Assembly: GCA_006386115.1 (NCBI GenBank)
Contig: VFIW01000046.1
Location: 62,001 to 126,000 of the forward strand
Reading direction: 5' to 3'
Origin: Globisporangium splendens
Taxonomy: Eukaryota; Oomycota; Peronosporomycetes; Pythiales; Pythiaceae
DNA: 64,000 nt
Shown here: piece after piece, positions 10,088-21,941 of the stretch
Layout: every line of letters begins with the position of its first letter
How positions within the stretch are numbered: the first letter of the stretch is position 1
Made by a program: the position numbers and the translations under genes
The notes under the pieces: model-generated
The model's input: only the letters and a program-made list of their open reading frames with translations
What the model was told of the DNA's origin: nothing
Databases searched by the model: none

Positions 10088-10096
10088 TGGCGCCAA
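10088..10096 (-). promoter_or_regulatory. E2F-like site upstream of PMS2
   Basis: The sequence TTGGCGCCA on the minus strand matches the core of E2F/DP sites (TTTSSCGC) with one mismatch. It lies just ahead of the PMS2 ATG. If the upstream ATG at 10100 is used it sits only 4 bp before the CDS, so it may be in the leader rather than the promoter. Function is inferred. Confidence 0.35.
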
Positions 10097-10099
10097 GAA

Positions 10100-13000
10100 A
10101 TGCAGAATCGATCGACCGTGCATGTCAGCACCAAAATGTCTGCGCACATAACGGAAGCAAGCGCCGCGATGGCAGCGACCCCCAAAGCCACTGGCGGTGC
10201 GCTGCATGTCCTGGAGAAGCGCGACGTGCAGCGCATCTGCAGCGGGCAGTCAGTCGTGGACCTGGCGACGGCCGTCAAGGAGCTGGTGGAGAACGCGCTC
10301 GACGCTGGCGCGACGCTGATCGAAGTCAAGCTCAAGGAGTTCGGGAAAGAGTGCATCGAAGTGAGCGACAACGGCTCGGGCATCGCGCCCGCCAACTACG
10401 ACACCATCGCTCTGAAGCACTACACGTCCAAGATCAACCGCTTTGAGGACATCGAGACTGTCGCGTCGTTCGGCTTTCGGTACGCACAAGTTGTACATTG
10501 GTTGGCATAACGTCACTTACATGCTGTCTGTGCAATGCTGTATAGTGGAGAAGCGTTGAGTTCGATTTGCCAGCTTGTATCGAGTTTCTCAGTATGCACG
10601 CGCACGAAAGACGAGCCGATCGGTGCGTTCCTCGAGTTCGACAGCGCGGGCAAACTGACCAAGCAGGTAGTTAAACATTTACATCGGGTCGGCGTTGAGT
10701 CTGCTGTCTCTGCTGCTCTAATAGCTGACGCTTTTATCTCTGCGGTGCAGACACAAAAAGCAAGACCTGTTGGGACCACGGTAGTGATTGAAGAGCTCTT
10801 CAAGGTAGGTGTTAGGCATGTGCTGAGCATTTATGTCACAAGATCTCTGCCATTGCTGAATATGTCGCATAATTTGTAGCCTTTAGCCGTGCGCCACAAG
10901 GATTTCCATCGAAACATCAAAAAGCACTATGCGAAGTTGCTGAAGATCCTGCAAGCGTACGCCGTGAGCTCGACGAACGTCAAGATCAGCGTCGTGAACG
11001 TCACGGGAAAACACGCGACGCGGCAAGTGGTGATCGCGACGCAAGCGCACCAGAGTTTGGGCGACAACATCGCGAGTGTCTTTGGCACAAAGTTTGCGCG
11101 TACGCTGCTCTCGGTGGACATTGACTTGAATGAGTCGTGCCAAGATTTGAGTCGCAAACCAGCAACGACGGCGGCAAAATCACGGCGTGGACACTCTGGC
11201 AGTGATGACGAGAACGAAGAGAGTGATGACGACGATGGTGGTGGTGATGATGAAGACGATGAGATGAGTGCGTCGCAGCTGGAGAAGACGCGCCAAGTGG
11301 TGGGATACGTCTCCAAAGTTGGCGCGGGGGTCGGTCGCAGTGACAATGACCGGCAGTTTTTCTTCATCAATGGACGGCCATTTGATCTCCCAAAGGTGCG
11401 TGCTCGTGGTCAGTGTGCTCTTCTCCCTGCGACTCGACATGGCGCATTTGGCATTCAACAACACAACTTGCAATGATGTACTTTTATAGATGGCAAAAGC
11501 GCTGAATGAGGTGTGGCGGCAGTACGAAATGAAGCAGAAGCCAGCGTGCGTCTTGAATTTCCTGCTACCATTGGGAGATTATGACGTGAATGTGACTCCA
11601 GACAAACGGGAGACGTTTATCAAGCATGTGCGTGTCAGATGAGATGGGTGAATGGACTTGGAATATGTGATGAGGCTTGTCAACTGACTGGAGTGCTTGT
11701 TCACTTGCTAACTGCAGGAAGCAGAGATCATTCAAGCATTCAAGACGCAGCTGAATAAGTCGTACGAGCCAAGTCGAGGCACCTTTTTGGTGCAGCCTCT
11801 CTTGTCGAGCTTTACGCAGGATGCCAAAAAGTCTGAGGAAGACGTGAGCGCTTCAACCAAGTTGTCTCAGTCGTATCCACAGCAATCCACAGAGCCACTC
11901 GTCGAGGTCCAAGAGCAGTTTGAAGTGTTGAACACAGATCCAAGTCCGTCAAAAGAGCCTGCGCACGCAGAGCACTCCATTCTTCGTGCAAGTGATTATG
12001 CGGATCCCCCTCCCGTTCAGACTCCATCTTCAGTGGGCGGGGCTGTCATTGTGGAAGTTTTGTCTCCGAAAAGAACGCCATCAAAAGCGTCAAGTCCAAC
12101 TGATCATTCTATTGCTCCACAATCTTCCAGCACGACGCCTTCTCCGATGTCTCACTCCACGACAAAGAGTGGCGACCACGCGCACTCAGGCTGCTGCTCC
12201 TCGCGCCACGGTCATCCTTCGGAAGTAGCTGCTCAGCCATCAAAACAACAGTTTGCAAAGCACGCAGCAGCCACGCCAAGTCCACGAGCACGAACTGAGT
12301 CGCCGCCTTCTAGCGATGATGAGCCACATCCTCGAACTAAAAGACAACGACTGTATCGTGGTGCCGAACGCGCAGACGTCCGTAGTGATGAGCTGAGCAC
12401 GAAGAAGAATTTGGAGCCTACGAAATGGTCATTTAGAGAAATGTTGGCGCAGCGGAAGCAGTTTTTCAAGGAAGAAGTCGAGGACGAAATCCAGCGCAAG
12501 CAGAAAACACGGCTCAAAGTGCCGCAAGCGTGTTCGGCATCCAGTGAAAGCAGTGTGGAAGAGGACAATGACGTCGCTGCTGCAGCGTTGCAGCGCGTGC
12601 TCAAGAAGGACGATTTCAAGCGGATGCAGGTGCTGGGACAGTTCAACCTCGGCTTCATCATTGGCAAGTTGGACGATGATCTGTTCATCGTTGACCAGCA
12701 CGCAAGTGATGAGAAATTCAACTACGAGACGCTGCAGCAGACGACGGTACTGCATCAGCAACCGTTAGTGCGGCCGTTGCCCCTGGAGCTCACAGCGGGC
12801 GAAGAAATGGTGATCTTGGACCACTTGGACGTGTTTGCGAAAAATGGATTCACGTTTCTCGTCCAGAAAGACGCACCAGCCACCAAGAAGCTCAAGCTGT
12901 TATCGCTCCCATTCACAAAGCACACGCAATTTGGAGTTGAAGGTAAAAAGAAAATCGTGCGAGCAATCAATGCTCCAATATCTGATGTTTTTCTTTCTCT

Positions 13001-13404
13001 TGGGATGTAGACATTCGCGAACTCGCGTCGCTTTTGATGGACGCGCCGACGAACGCGGCGAGCATCCGGCTACCGAAAGTGATGGCGATGTTTGCGTCGC
13101 GAGCGTGTCGAAGCTCCATTATGATCGGCACTGCGCTCCATAAAGACGAAATGCAAAAGGTGCGTGTGCCTGTGTATATTCATTGCCGCAATGCCTAACT
13201 CACTCACGTGCTTTTGTCCTTGCACTTCGTAGATTGTGCGAAACCTGTCGAGTTTAGAGCAACCCTGGAATTGTCCGCACGGGTACGATTTTTCAGCATT
13301 GCATTTCCTTTTTCATGTTTCTCATTAACAATGAGCTTTGTGTGTGTAGTCGACCAACGCTTCGCCATCTCATGGATCTGCGCCAACTAAAGGAGAACAA
13401 CTAA
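10100..13404 (+). CDS. PMS2: DNA mismatch-repair endonuclease subunit PMS2 (MutL family)
   Basis: This is the PMS2 partner of MLH1 in MutL-alpha, which nicks the new strand after mismatch recognition in the nucleus. Nine exons give about 895 residues: 10100-10479, 10546-10666, 10751-10804, 10880-11395, 11490-11627, 11718-12942, 13011-13159, 13233-13282 and 13350-13404. All junctions are GT-AG and in phase. The GHKL ATPase motifs are intact: VKELVENALDAGA, DNGSGI and FGFRGEALSS. The C-terminal metal-binding endonuclease motif DQHASDEKFNYE lies near residue 728, and the terminal CPHGRPT motif is also present. The latter marks PMS2 rather than MLH1 or PMS1. An acidic low-complexity insert (about 300-320) and a long Ser/Pro linker separate the two lobes. 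The ATG at 10136 is an alternative start. No lesion was seen. Confidence 0.95.
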
Positions 13405-13563
13405 GTCGAGAAAAGCAAAAGCGCATAAACCAAGCGACAACAAACGAATGCAAGAGAGAGACACCGATCAAGGCACTTACGAAAGAATAATTATAATTTG
13501 ATGTCTGTGGCTGAAAAAGAAGACAAATTCGATCGACACACACATACGTACACACTCGAGTGT

Positions 13564-16177
13564 TTACACCTTTGCTGAAGTCGGCGGAGTCGCAGTCGTG
13601 GCACTGTTCCACTCTCCGAGCGGCAGTTGCGCGTGGTATTTCGCGCACAGTTTCTCGAACGCGTCCTTCACGACCGCGTCTCCGGGTTCCCCCTTGTAGT
13701 TGTTGACAAACTCAACGTACTCGCGGAGATCGGTTTCCTCGGGCGAGTGCGTCGCGCAGCCGCCTTCGCACTTGCACTTGCCGCCGAACTCGACCGGCAG
13801 GTTTTCCGGGTCGATGAACTCCAAGAGCGCCTTCTGGATATCCTTCTGGCCGCGCAGCACGTGCACACGCTCACGGGTCTTCGGGTTGATCAACGGCGAC
13901 ACGAGCTTCCAAATCAGATTGAACCACGTCGGCGGGTTCAGGATGAACACCTGGTAGATGCGCTCCGGGTTGTACTCGGCCACGATCTCGCCGAGCTGCT
14001 TCATGTAGTTGAACACGTCACCACTCACGTCGCCCCACGAGATGCCCTTGATGTCGTAGATCTTGAGCATCACGCCCTCAGGGAACGGCCGCGGATCCAC
14101 CACTTTGAACAGGAACTCGAGCCCCAAGATGTGGTGCATCACTGCCTCATCGTACGTCACGCCCTGCGCCAAAAAGTACTCCATCGATTTCCGCATGGAC
14201 CCGAGATACTCAATGCTCACGGGATGCCCAAGTTTGTCCTTCTTGTGCGTGTAGTGCACCATACTCTCCTTCATGATGTGGTACTTCGGCGCCGGACGCA
14301 GGAAAATGTTGTCAATGTCGTTCTCCTTGCGCCACGCCATGGTCTTCACGTATCGGCGCTTCGCCTCGTCGACTTCGCCGTTGCAGCCCTCGAGGAACCG
14401 GTTGTCGAGTTCGTCATCGGGAATCAGCTCGTTCACGTTCTCCTCGTCGCTCTTGCCCATGACGATCTGCGCACAGCTCACGCTAAACTTCTTGTAGAAA
14501 TGAAGTCGCTTGGTCGTGATCAGCAGGCTGATCGGGTTGTGGAACCGCGTGAGCACCAAGATCAGCGCCAGCAGCCACGCGAGCAGCTCGACCGATGTTA
14601 CCCGCATGGTCTTCATACCCGACGCGAGTGCGACGAGAAACGCAATGAAGCCCCAGAACTTGCGGCGGTTCTCGCTCATCGACGCTGTCGGCGGCACGTC
14701 GGTGGACTGCAACGTCACATGCAACCGGTTGAGCTCATTCGGCGCCGATGGCAGCGGATCGGCTTCGACCACGAGGCTGCGCGGATCGCGCGACTGCAGC
14801 ATCTCACAGGAGTACAGCGCCACGCCGTTTGCGTTCGGACCGTTCACGTACAGACGCAGGATGCTCGATGGGTACATGTCGACGTGGAACACTTCACCGA
14901 TCGCTGGTGCCGCGACGACGACTTGCTCGGGCAAAGACGACTCGTGCTGGACCGTCACGCAGCTGATGCAATTGTCCTCGGGCTGCGGACCGCGCTGCAG
15001 CTTGTACATCGCGTCCTGGAACTGCTGCATGGCCTTCTTGAGCGCAACCGCGATCTCTTGGCACTGCTCGGGGGTCTTGGCGCGGATCCGGAAAATGCGG
15101 CCATCCGAGCGGATCACCGTCAAGATCCGCGGGAACTCGTCGCTGACTTCAACGTGCAGAATCTCCGTGAGGTGCACGGACGAGCGCACTTCGCCGAGCG
15201 CCGCGTCGTCCTCGCTCGCCTTGAAGCAGAGCATCTCGGCCGACGTCAGCATGAACGTGCGGTCCTTCCAGATCGCGACGTTCGCGCTCATGCGGCGACT
15301 CACAAACGAGCGACCACCCATCGTAAATGTACCCAAGTAGAGGATGTCATCCACTGTGTTGTCCTGCTCCTCGAGCGTGCAGCTGTAGATGATGCCGTCC
15401 ATGGGGCCAAACAGTTGCGAGTCCATCGACCCGCTGTAAGAGAGCGAGCTGTCCGTTCGCGGCGTGATCGGCGACGGCAGCCTGTCCGACACAAGCGGAG
15501 ACAGCACGTCGTCCTCGTCGGCCGACTCGTGGCGTCCGAACGCCGAGCTGCGGCGCTGCTTCTTCGGGCTGCGGTACCCCGCACGGCGCTGCACGAGCTG
15601 CCGCGTGCAGATATCGCACACGCGCACCTCCTTCATGATCCCGAGATGCGGCAGCGGCACCTGGTTCTTGCTGTGCACGCCGCACACCGCGAGCCCACAG
15701 TTGCGGCAGTGGTGCTATATACACAAAGACAAAGAGCACACACGTGAATATAAACCATCGCCACGCCATGAATGGATAAACAGAGCCTGATTTTTCACTT
15801 ACACGCAGTCGCAGGAGCCGCAGTGCGGCGTTGCACACATGGCATTTCGAGTCCGCGTGTCCGCCGGATGAGGGTGGAGACTGGGTCTCTTTCTCCACGG
15901 GCTTCTCGAGCGGGTCAGCGAGGCCCTTCTCCTCGTCGCTGAGCGCCTTGAAGTGCGCGAAGAACTGCGTCTTGCGCCGCGACCAGTGCAGTTCGAGTTG
16001 CGCTGTCATCGAGAGCTCCGAAGAAGGGGACTGGTCGGTAGTGGGAGTGGCGGCAGTGGGTTGGTGGAGGTCGGCGGCCGCCGATCCGACCGTTGAAGCC
16101 GCGGTCTCACGGTCACGCGGCGCTGCCGGCGGGATGTGCGCGGCGACGACCTCCGCTGGCGCTTCTCGCATACCCAT
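13564..16177 (-). CDS. FYVE - PH - membrane segments - CRAL/TRIO (Sec14) lipid-transfer protein
   Basis: Two exons (16177-15803 and 15714-13564, intron 88 nt GT-AG) give 841 residues. Exon 1 ends in CHVCNAALRLLRLR and exon 2 starts HHCRNCGLAVCGVH. Together they form a FYVE zinc finger with the PI3P-binding R-x-HHCR-x-CG signature and a last Cys pair VCDIC. The usual WxxD motif is not apparent. After a Ser/Pro linker comes a PH-type domain (about residues 215-340). Two hydrophobic segments follow near 470-510 (KFWGFIAFLVALASGMK and VELLAWLLALILVL), and then a CRAL/TRIO lipid-binding domain (about 560-790) with the Sec14-like stretches MLKIYDIKGISW and YQVFILNPPTWFNLIWKLV. The likely role is phosphoinositide-directed lipid transfer at endosomal membranes. 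The ligand is unknown. The gene is convergent with PMS2, 159 bp apart. Confidence 0.88.
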
Positions 16178-17844
16178 CAAGGTCCAGGACGGAAAGAAAG
16201 AATGGAAAACCGCAATAGAAAACAATAGGAGCGCGGCGACGATATTGGGACGTGAGTGTCGAACGGGAGGAGGAGCGAGTACGGAAATCTACTGTAGAGG
16301 CTCTTCAAATTGATGCGTTCGTGACGATTTTCGACGCTTCGTCGCAGACGAGCTTCAAGCATCGAAAAGACGAGATCATGCATTTTGTTAAAGGGTTGTG
16401 TTCAGCTGAGTTGTGTCGATGCTTGAGATCTGCTGATCGTTTTCTTGATGTTGATTGAAATACGTATGAACACTCCCCCTGATTCCGCAACGAGTGCAGT
16501 CTGCAAGCAGTGGGTCTCCACGAGAACACGCACCAAGTGACTGCAAGCCACGTGAAGGTCGGACGAATTTGGGGGAACCCTCAACTGGGAACTCTGCTGA
16601 CTCTCCTCCACTCATCACATTTGGAAAACTGATTATGCCTGTGATGATGATGATGATGGCTGCAACCTGTGCAAAATGTATTGTCAGTGTGTCGCAGGCA
16701 GCTGCTGCCGGTGTGTGGAGAGGGGTCTAATCAACATCATCGCTCCTGTTTATCCAGCGGCCATCGAATCAGCGCTCGGTGTTTGCCGACTTAAAGTTTA
16801 AAAAGGCTGTCTAGTTTTATAATGTGCGTGATCTTCCGATACAAAAATGTGGATTGAAGAAGAGACAGGAAGAGCATTACGCAATTTTTCCGTCCTGTTT
16901 CCTCGAAGAAGGATTCGATTAAAACACCCCTCAGCAGTTACACTTTGCTGGATGCTTGATCTTTAATAATCGATGTTCTAACACGAATGTACGCTTTAAG
17001 ACTCTTGTATAAACGTGATACAGTCAGTGCGACTGCGGAAGGAAACAGTACGCCAATAGAGAGGTTGAAACTGAGAAACTTCAACCACGTTTGTGTGCAT
17101 GCCGCATTGATTCGATCTCTGTCGTGCTCTTTACGGAAGCGTATTCATATTCAGTACATGCGGCGGCGATCCGGAGAAAGAGGCGGAGGCAATATGGGAA
17201 AATGGGGGGGACGACAGATGGTGGTTTCCTATATGTATGCGGCGGAGCGTATTCCATGGGGCAGCTTTCGGAGCGCAAACTGCACCACGGCCCACGACCG
17301 GACGCGCGATGACGCCACATGGGTCGCTGTCGCATAGCTGCTAAACAGCAGACAGATGCGTGAACGGACGATCGGGGCGACGAATCGCAATCCTGGCGAC
17401 GGCGGCGCCATGCGATTGGGAGTGACTGGATACAGAGGATAGAAGGCAACGGACAAGGACGCAGCAACGGCAAATATAAGGAAAGCGCCAAACCGTTCTG
17501 GTTGTTCGTGATGCATTCGCAGCAGCGCATTTGGTGAGTGGCAGGCGGTTTAAGTGGCACATGACCTGGTTGCCTGGCGAGAAGCCCATCGTCATTGCTC
17601 CACACACGGCGGATGTGTCATAGTACTGGGTGCTCAGTTTCAAGAGCTGCACGAGTACTGTTTTTTGAAATAGAAACCAGCATTGGATGACGATCGATTA
17701 ATCCACTTACCACACGAGCGCAGCGATTCAGACGCGACCACCTCATTGCGATAGCTCTCCCCATGTGCGTGGTTCGGATACCAACCGCACTTGTTAACAG
17801 TTCAAAAGCCCACCTCAGTGCGGTTTGCGTCTACAGATCTAGTT
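16178..17844. other. Intergenic, no gene seen
   Basis: About 1.7 kb separates the 5' end of the FYVE gene from the 3' end of thioesterase A. It contains a short TGA/ATG run (gatgatgatgatgatgg, about 16641-16658) and AT-rich sequence around 16800-17000. Open frames here are short and show no motif. Confidence 0.45.
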
Positions 17845-19455
17845 CTAAATGGAGATATCAAGCGGCGGCAGCGAGAGCAGATTCTTCTCTTCTTCCTCAA
17901 ACTCCCAGCGCTTTTGCGCCTTGAGCAGCGTGCGCATGTCCGTTTGGTTCACTTCGTCGACGAGCAGACCCTTGCGGATGAGCTCGTACTGCCCTGCAGC
18001 GTCAACGTTCACCACCGTGAAGTATCTTGCAGAACGCAAAACACACGCAAGAAGCCATTGCGTTAGATTGTAATGACAATAATGGCGCATGCAAGCAGAA
18101 AAACGTACCCCGTGTGCGATTTGCGCGTCGTTCCGAACCGATCCGCAGGGGTCACAAACACTTCAACTTCCACCTCCAAGCGAAAACGACTGCGTGCACA
18201 ACACAATGCGAAAATGACCGGAATAGCACATTCTTGGTGAGAAACATGGCTTGCAAACAAGTCTGAGACCACGGCATGTGCACCTACCGCACGTTGGAGA
18301 CGCGCGCCTTGAGCGTCAGGACGTCCGTGGACAAAATCGGCAGCTTGAAGAATACTCGATTCATCGCGATCGTTACCATGCGCTCGCTTTTCGTGAAGTT
18401 CTTGGCACAGAACAGTGCGGCTTTGTCCTGATGCCACCATATTGAAAACATGTTAGCGCCAAATATGTCAGCGAACGCTTTAATAGCACCGACAGCCACT
18501 TACCATCCACGAGAGCAAATCGCCGCCAAAAAGTGTATCGTTGGCGTTGAGGTTGCGCGGCAAGAACCAGTTGCGCACTTCGATCTCCGTCTCACTCACG
18601 GGGACGTACTCTTCCTTGTCCTGAGGCATGTGGATCGCGTCTTTCGTGATGAACGTCATCTTGTCGACATCGTCCTGCTCCTTCCGCCATCGATACGCCA
18701 ATTCTTTACGCTGCTTGGCCAGTTCGCGCATTTGCAGGCAGTGCTCAGCCTTCTCATCATCGAAGAGAGGCGGGAGCCCTTTGCGCGGTCGTCCGAAGCG
18801 GTTGATCGCGACCATCGTGATGATCGCGTTGTGTGTGTGCTGGAATGTTCCCGTCGGCACGTCGTAACGAAAGCCACAGCACTACATAAACGATTTTAGA
18901 TAAGATGGACTCTTTAGTAAACAAAATGAGAAATCGAAGCCAACACTATAATGCACGCACCTGAATGGCCATGGACGAGTTGTTCATGCTGATCACTTGG
19001 CCCTCCATTCGCACAAGATCGCCGTGAAACACGGGCTTCACCATGTCCACGCGGTCGAACGAGAGCGTCGCAACCAGCCCGTGCGAAACGCTGCGTTTAC
19101 TAACATCAGTGCCTGTACCTCCAAGGAAAAATGTCTGCTACCAACAGCTTACCGAAGCGAGATCGAACCGGCGAGCACATCCATGAGCTCCAAGATCGGT
19201 CCCGTGGGAACCATCGTGCCTTCCAAGCTCTCAGTTCCCTGTCACGAGCACATTCAACATTAATGGCATACGCGCAGAAGGAGTGAGTGTCCATATCGAT
19301 TCGCTTCCCATGCTTCCTCCAAGCACTTGCAGCAGAGCTCCACGTACAATGATCTCAGCGAACGCCAGGCGCGTGTCCTTGGCGCGCACCTGCGTGGGCA
19401 TCAGGCGCTTCTGCCACAGGTCCTTGGCGGTCCCCACCAGCGCCTTCATCAGCAT
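17845..19455 (-). CDS. Acyl-CoA thioesterase, ACOT9-like double hotdog, copy A
   Basis: ACOT9-type enzymes hydrolyse acyl-CoA in mitochondria. This copy has seven exons and 367 residues: 19455-19348, 19238-19153, 19090-18961, 18881-18504, 18427-18288, 18189-18109 and 18025-17845. All introns are GT-AG. Hotdog 1 includes [15 protein letters not shown] and [17 protein letters not shown]. Hotdog 2 includes [21 protein letters not shown] and [12 protein letters not shown]. The N-terminus [18 protein letters not shown] could be a short amphipathic targeting helix. It is closest to copy C at 34274-35923 on the opposite strand. Exon 1 to exon 2 (with intron 1) and most of exon 4 are nearly identical to C, whereas exon 3, exons 5-7 and most introns have diverged. 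Repeat X lies upstream. Enzyme class is confident, chain-length preference unknown. Confidence 0.88.
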
Positions 19456-19998
19456 ATTGATCTTCTTCGTGCGTCTGCGTGGTGATTCGGTTGTGTGCAG
19501 CTTCAACGTGCTCGCAAGTGCTAAGTCAACCGAGTTGCTGCACGCCAAAAACAGTCAATCACAGATGCCTTTCTCGTCATTTTTGTTGGAATGTAGCTAC
19601 ATCCAACGTTGCAAGTTGTCGACTTAGTGGACTTTCTGTTGATTTTAACGATGTGCAAGAATGGCGTGGTATCAACAAGAGCAGAGATTACTCTGCTAAC
19701 TTGCAGCTTGTTGCTCGATTCAGCGCACTGTTGCTGTAATCTCTAATAATTGCACTTGCCGCACGCAGTTATTGTTTGATCAGGAGGTGAAGCTGCATCT
19801 ACTCCCATATTGCATGCGATGCTCGAGCACAGATTCCTACCGCAAATCCCCGCTGACAGTGCTAGCAATTCGGGTACTGAGCAATTCGTGTTGGGCAGAG
19901 ATCTTGAGCAAACACGTCAGCTGACCTCTCTCTCTCTCTCTCTCTCTGCTGTCTGGGACTAAGAACCAGCAAATAGTTGCGTTGAGTGTGGCAACGAC
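19456..19998. other. Upstream region of thioesterase A
   Basis: The first 90 nt or so upstream of the ATG resemble the upstream DNA of copy C, sharing gcagcaac...gttgacttagc.cttgcg, so the promoter was duplicated with the gene. A (CT)n tract lies at 19926-19947. No other gene is seen. Confidence 0.5.
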
Positions 19999-20857
19999 GA
20001 GACGTACGAGCCAGCACTTCTCCGCGTGACGAGCAGACACGTGCTAGCATCAAGGCGCCGTGTCGCGAGGGGAAAAGAAGACGTCGAGGTGGTTCTGGCA
20101 TATTCCTAGGGTCACAGAATCATGTCGTCCAGTCTCCAGACAGAGCCCTCTAACCGAGATCCTCGTCGGCAGGTGATGACCCAAGTGTGTCTAGACTCAT
20201 CGTCGAGGTCGAAGTCCACAATCGAAGTGCTCCAGCAGGCATCCAATTTTGCTCGGAGCACTTTGCGTTGATACCACAGCTTCAAGCTGCGCTGCTTGTC
20301 AAGATCTTTCGTCCCTCACAAAACCACCAACCGTTTCCGTGCTCGGCTATTTTGCTTCTGCGATATTCTCAGGGAGCACCATTTGTCACCGACGTTGTGA
20401 ATTTCGGGAGTGCTCCTCTTGAGCCAACGACACTGCCAGCCTCCGACTGTTCCTCGTGTGCTTCCGCTTGTTCCTGCTAGTAGACCTCACGCCAGTCCGT
20501 GAGACTGTGGAGTTGACGCTGCTGTGCAAACCCATGCGGCCAGCGTATTTTCCCAACCACTTCTTCCGGGAATAAACCAACCTGTCCCAGTTGCCAGACT
20601 TCCGGATCTAGATATCGATCTCTGGTGGATTTATCATTGCGTCGATTCTTTTGCACAAGTATGAGATCCCACGCCACGCTACGAAAATGAAGAGTTCGTG
20701 GATAGTCGCAATGGATTCGATGCGACTGCATCCACGCCACGCTTTGTCGCGTGGAGCGTGCCATTACGACACGATTGCGTTTGTGTCGGTTCATCTTGCT
20801 TGTGGTTTTGTTCGCAAGTGATCGTCTTTTGCATAAGGTTATGAATCCACTCACTTC
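19999..20857 (-). repeat. Repeat X, left copy
   Basis: This 0.86-kb sequence recurs in reverse orientation at 36302-37156 with only scattered differences, including a 7-bp indel (left copy longer) near 20755. It carries an open frame of about 115 residues on the minus strand (...RYLDPEVWQLGQVGLFPEE...) that is present in both copies but resembles nothing I recognise. The ends show neither clear inverted repeats nor a target-site duplication. It could be a fragment of a transposon or a segmental duplication. The flanking sequence differs between the two sites. Confidence 0.8.
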
Positions 20858-21941
20858 TTTTCTCCGTTGCTGTCGGTACTGAAGTCGGCCTCGTGAATGT
20901 GCAATCAAGGTTATTGCTCCTATAAGTAGCTCGTCGTGTTGGCAGGGAGTCTTCTTCCCAGACCCTGTGCAAGCACAGTATCATGGCGCCATTGTCCTCA
21001 CGCCCAGCGTCATTTGTCAGAGCGATCGCTCGTTCTTTTGATACTTTCCAAGACGAAAAGTAACGAGCGACAGTGTGATGCAGATGCAAAGCTCACGTAA
21101 CATGGGAGTCGAAGCTGCAACCTGCTTAACTGTGGCTTCCCTACGCCTGCATTCCACTCTGCTCTGCACACGGAGCCGAGAAAAAGGATTTGCAGATGAC
21201 GCGAACAGCGTGAACACGCGTATTCTGCGCAGCTCTGTGGAAGGAGACTGCACGCATGGCCGTGGGCGTCGTCGCGAGCATGTGAACTGTACGCATCATG
21301 AACCAGAGTGCAATTGCATTGCGTTCCACATGTGTAGCCATTTGGAACGCTCGAAACGGCGACGCTGATTGGTGGGGAATGGGAGCCACACCATCTGGCT
21401 TTGTGCGAGTGTCTTGTTTGAAGGATGAGAGAGAACAGTGACCCACATTTTGCAGCGTTCTGATTGGTCCAAAATTCGTTTGGCACTCTCTGTCGTACTC
21501 TTGGGTTTCGTATGTGGGTGCAGTGTCGAGTGGGTGGGAGATTGCACACACCGAACCCTGTGAAAACCTTCAATTAAGACACTGCTTGATTACTGATATT
21601 TCATCAATTAATAGTGCGATGGTATTCAAGATATTCAAGAGACAATGAAAATTGTTTTCACCGCGCAAACCGAATTCGAGTGGGAGAGATGCATTTATCA
21701 TGGGATGCTGTCCAGAGGAACGGAATGGTCCGCTCCGCTGACTGGGGCTTTTCTTTCGTTGACTTGCCGCCTTCCCCAGAAGCGCAGAACAAAAGCAAAC
21801 CGAGAAGCAGGGCGGCGTCACGTTCTCCGTGCGCGCATTCCGAGCCTTCCGACCACAGAGGACTGCTACTACTGCTGCTGCAGGTGCCCATCCATCGCCA
21901 GATCGAGAGAAAGAGAGAGAGAGAGAGACGAAGCGTGCGCC
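20858..21941. other. Upstream region of 3R-MYB gene 1
   Basis: No gene was recognised. A small inverted repeat, CGCTCGTT...AACGAGCG, lies near 21024-21067. A GA-rich tract (21905-21930) sits just before the proposed MYB start. Confidence 0.4.

Noticed and set aside
13627..15747. Plus-strand ORF of 706 codons opposite the FYVE/Sec14 gene
   Set aside because: It mirrors the real gene exactly and has a shadow composition (His/Arg/Leu-rich). The minus strand carries the recognisable domains.
17081..17605. 174-codon minus-strand ORF in the 16-18 kb gap
   Set aside because: Composition is erratic and no family features are visible.
20187..20480. 97-codon plus-strand ORF in repeat X as a gene
   Set aside because: It is present in both copies only because X is duplicated. 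There is no motif, signal peptide or promoter support.
21024..21067. CGCTCGTT/AACGAGCG inverted repeat as a regulatory hairpin
   Set aside because: The arms are short and the loop long, and repeats of this size are expected by chance in 64 kb.
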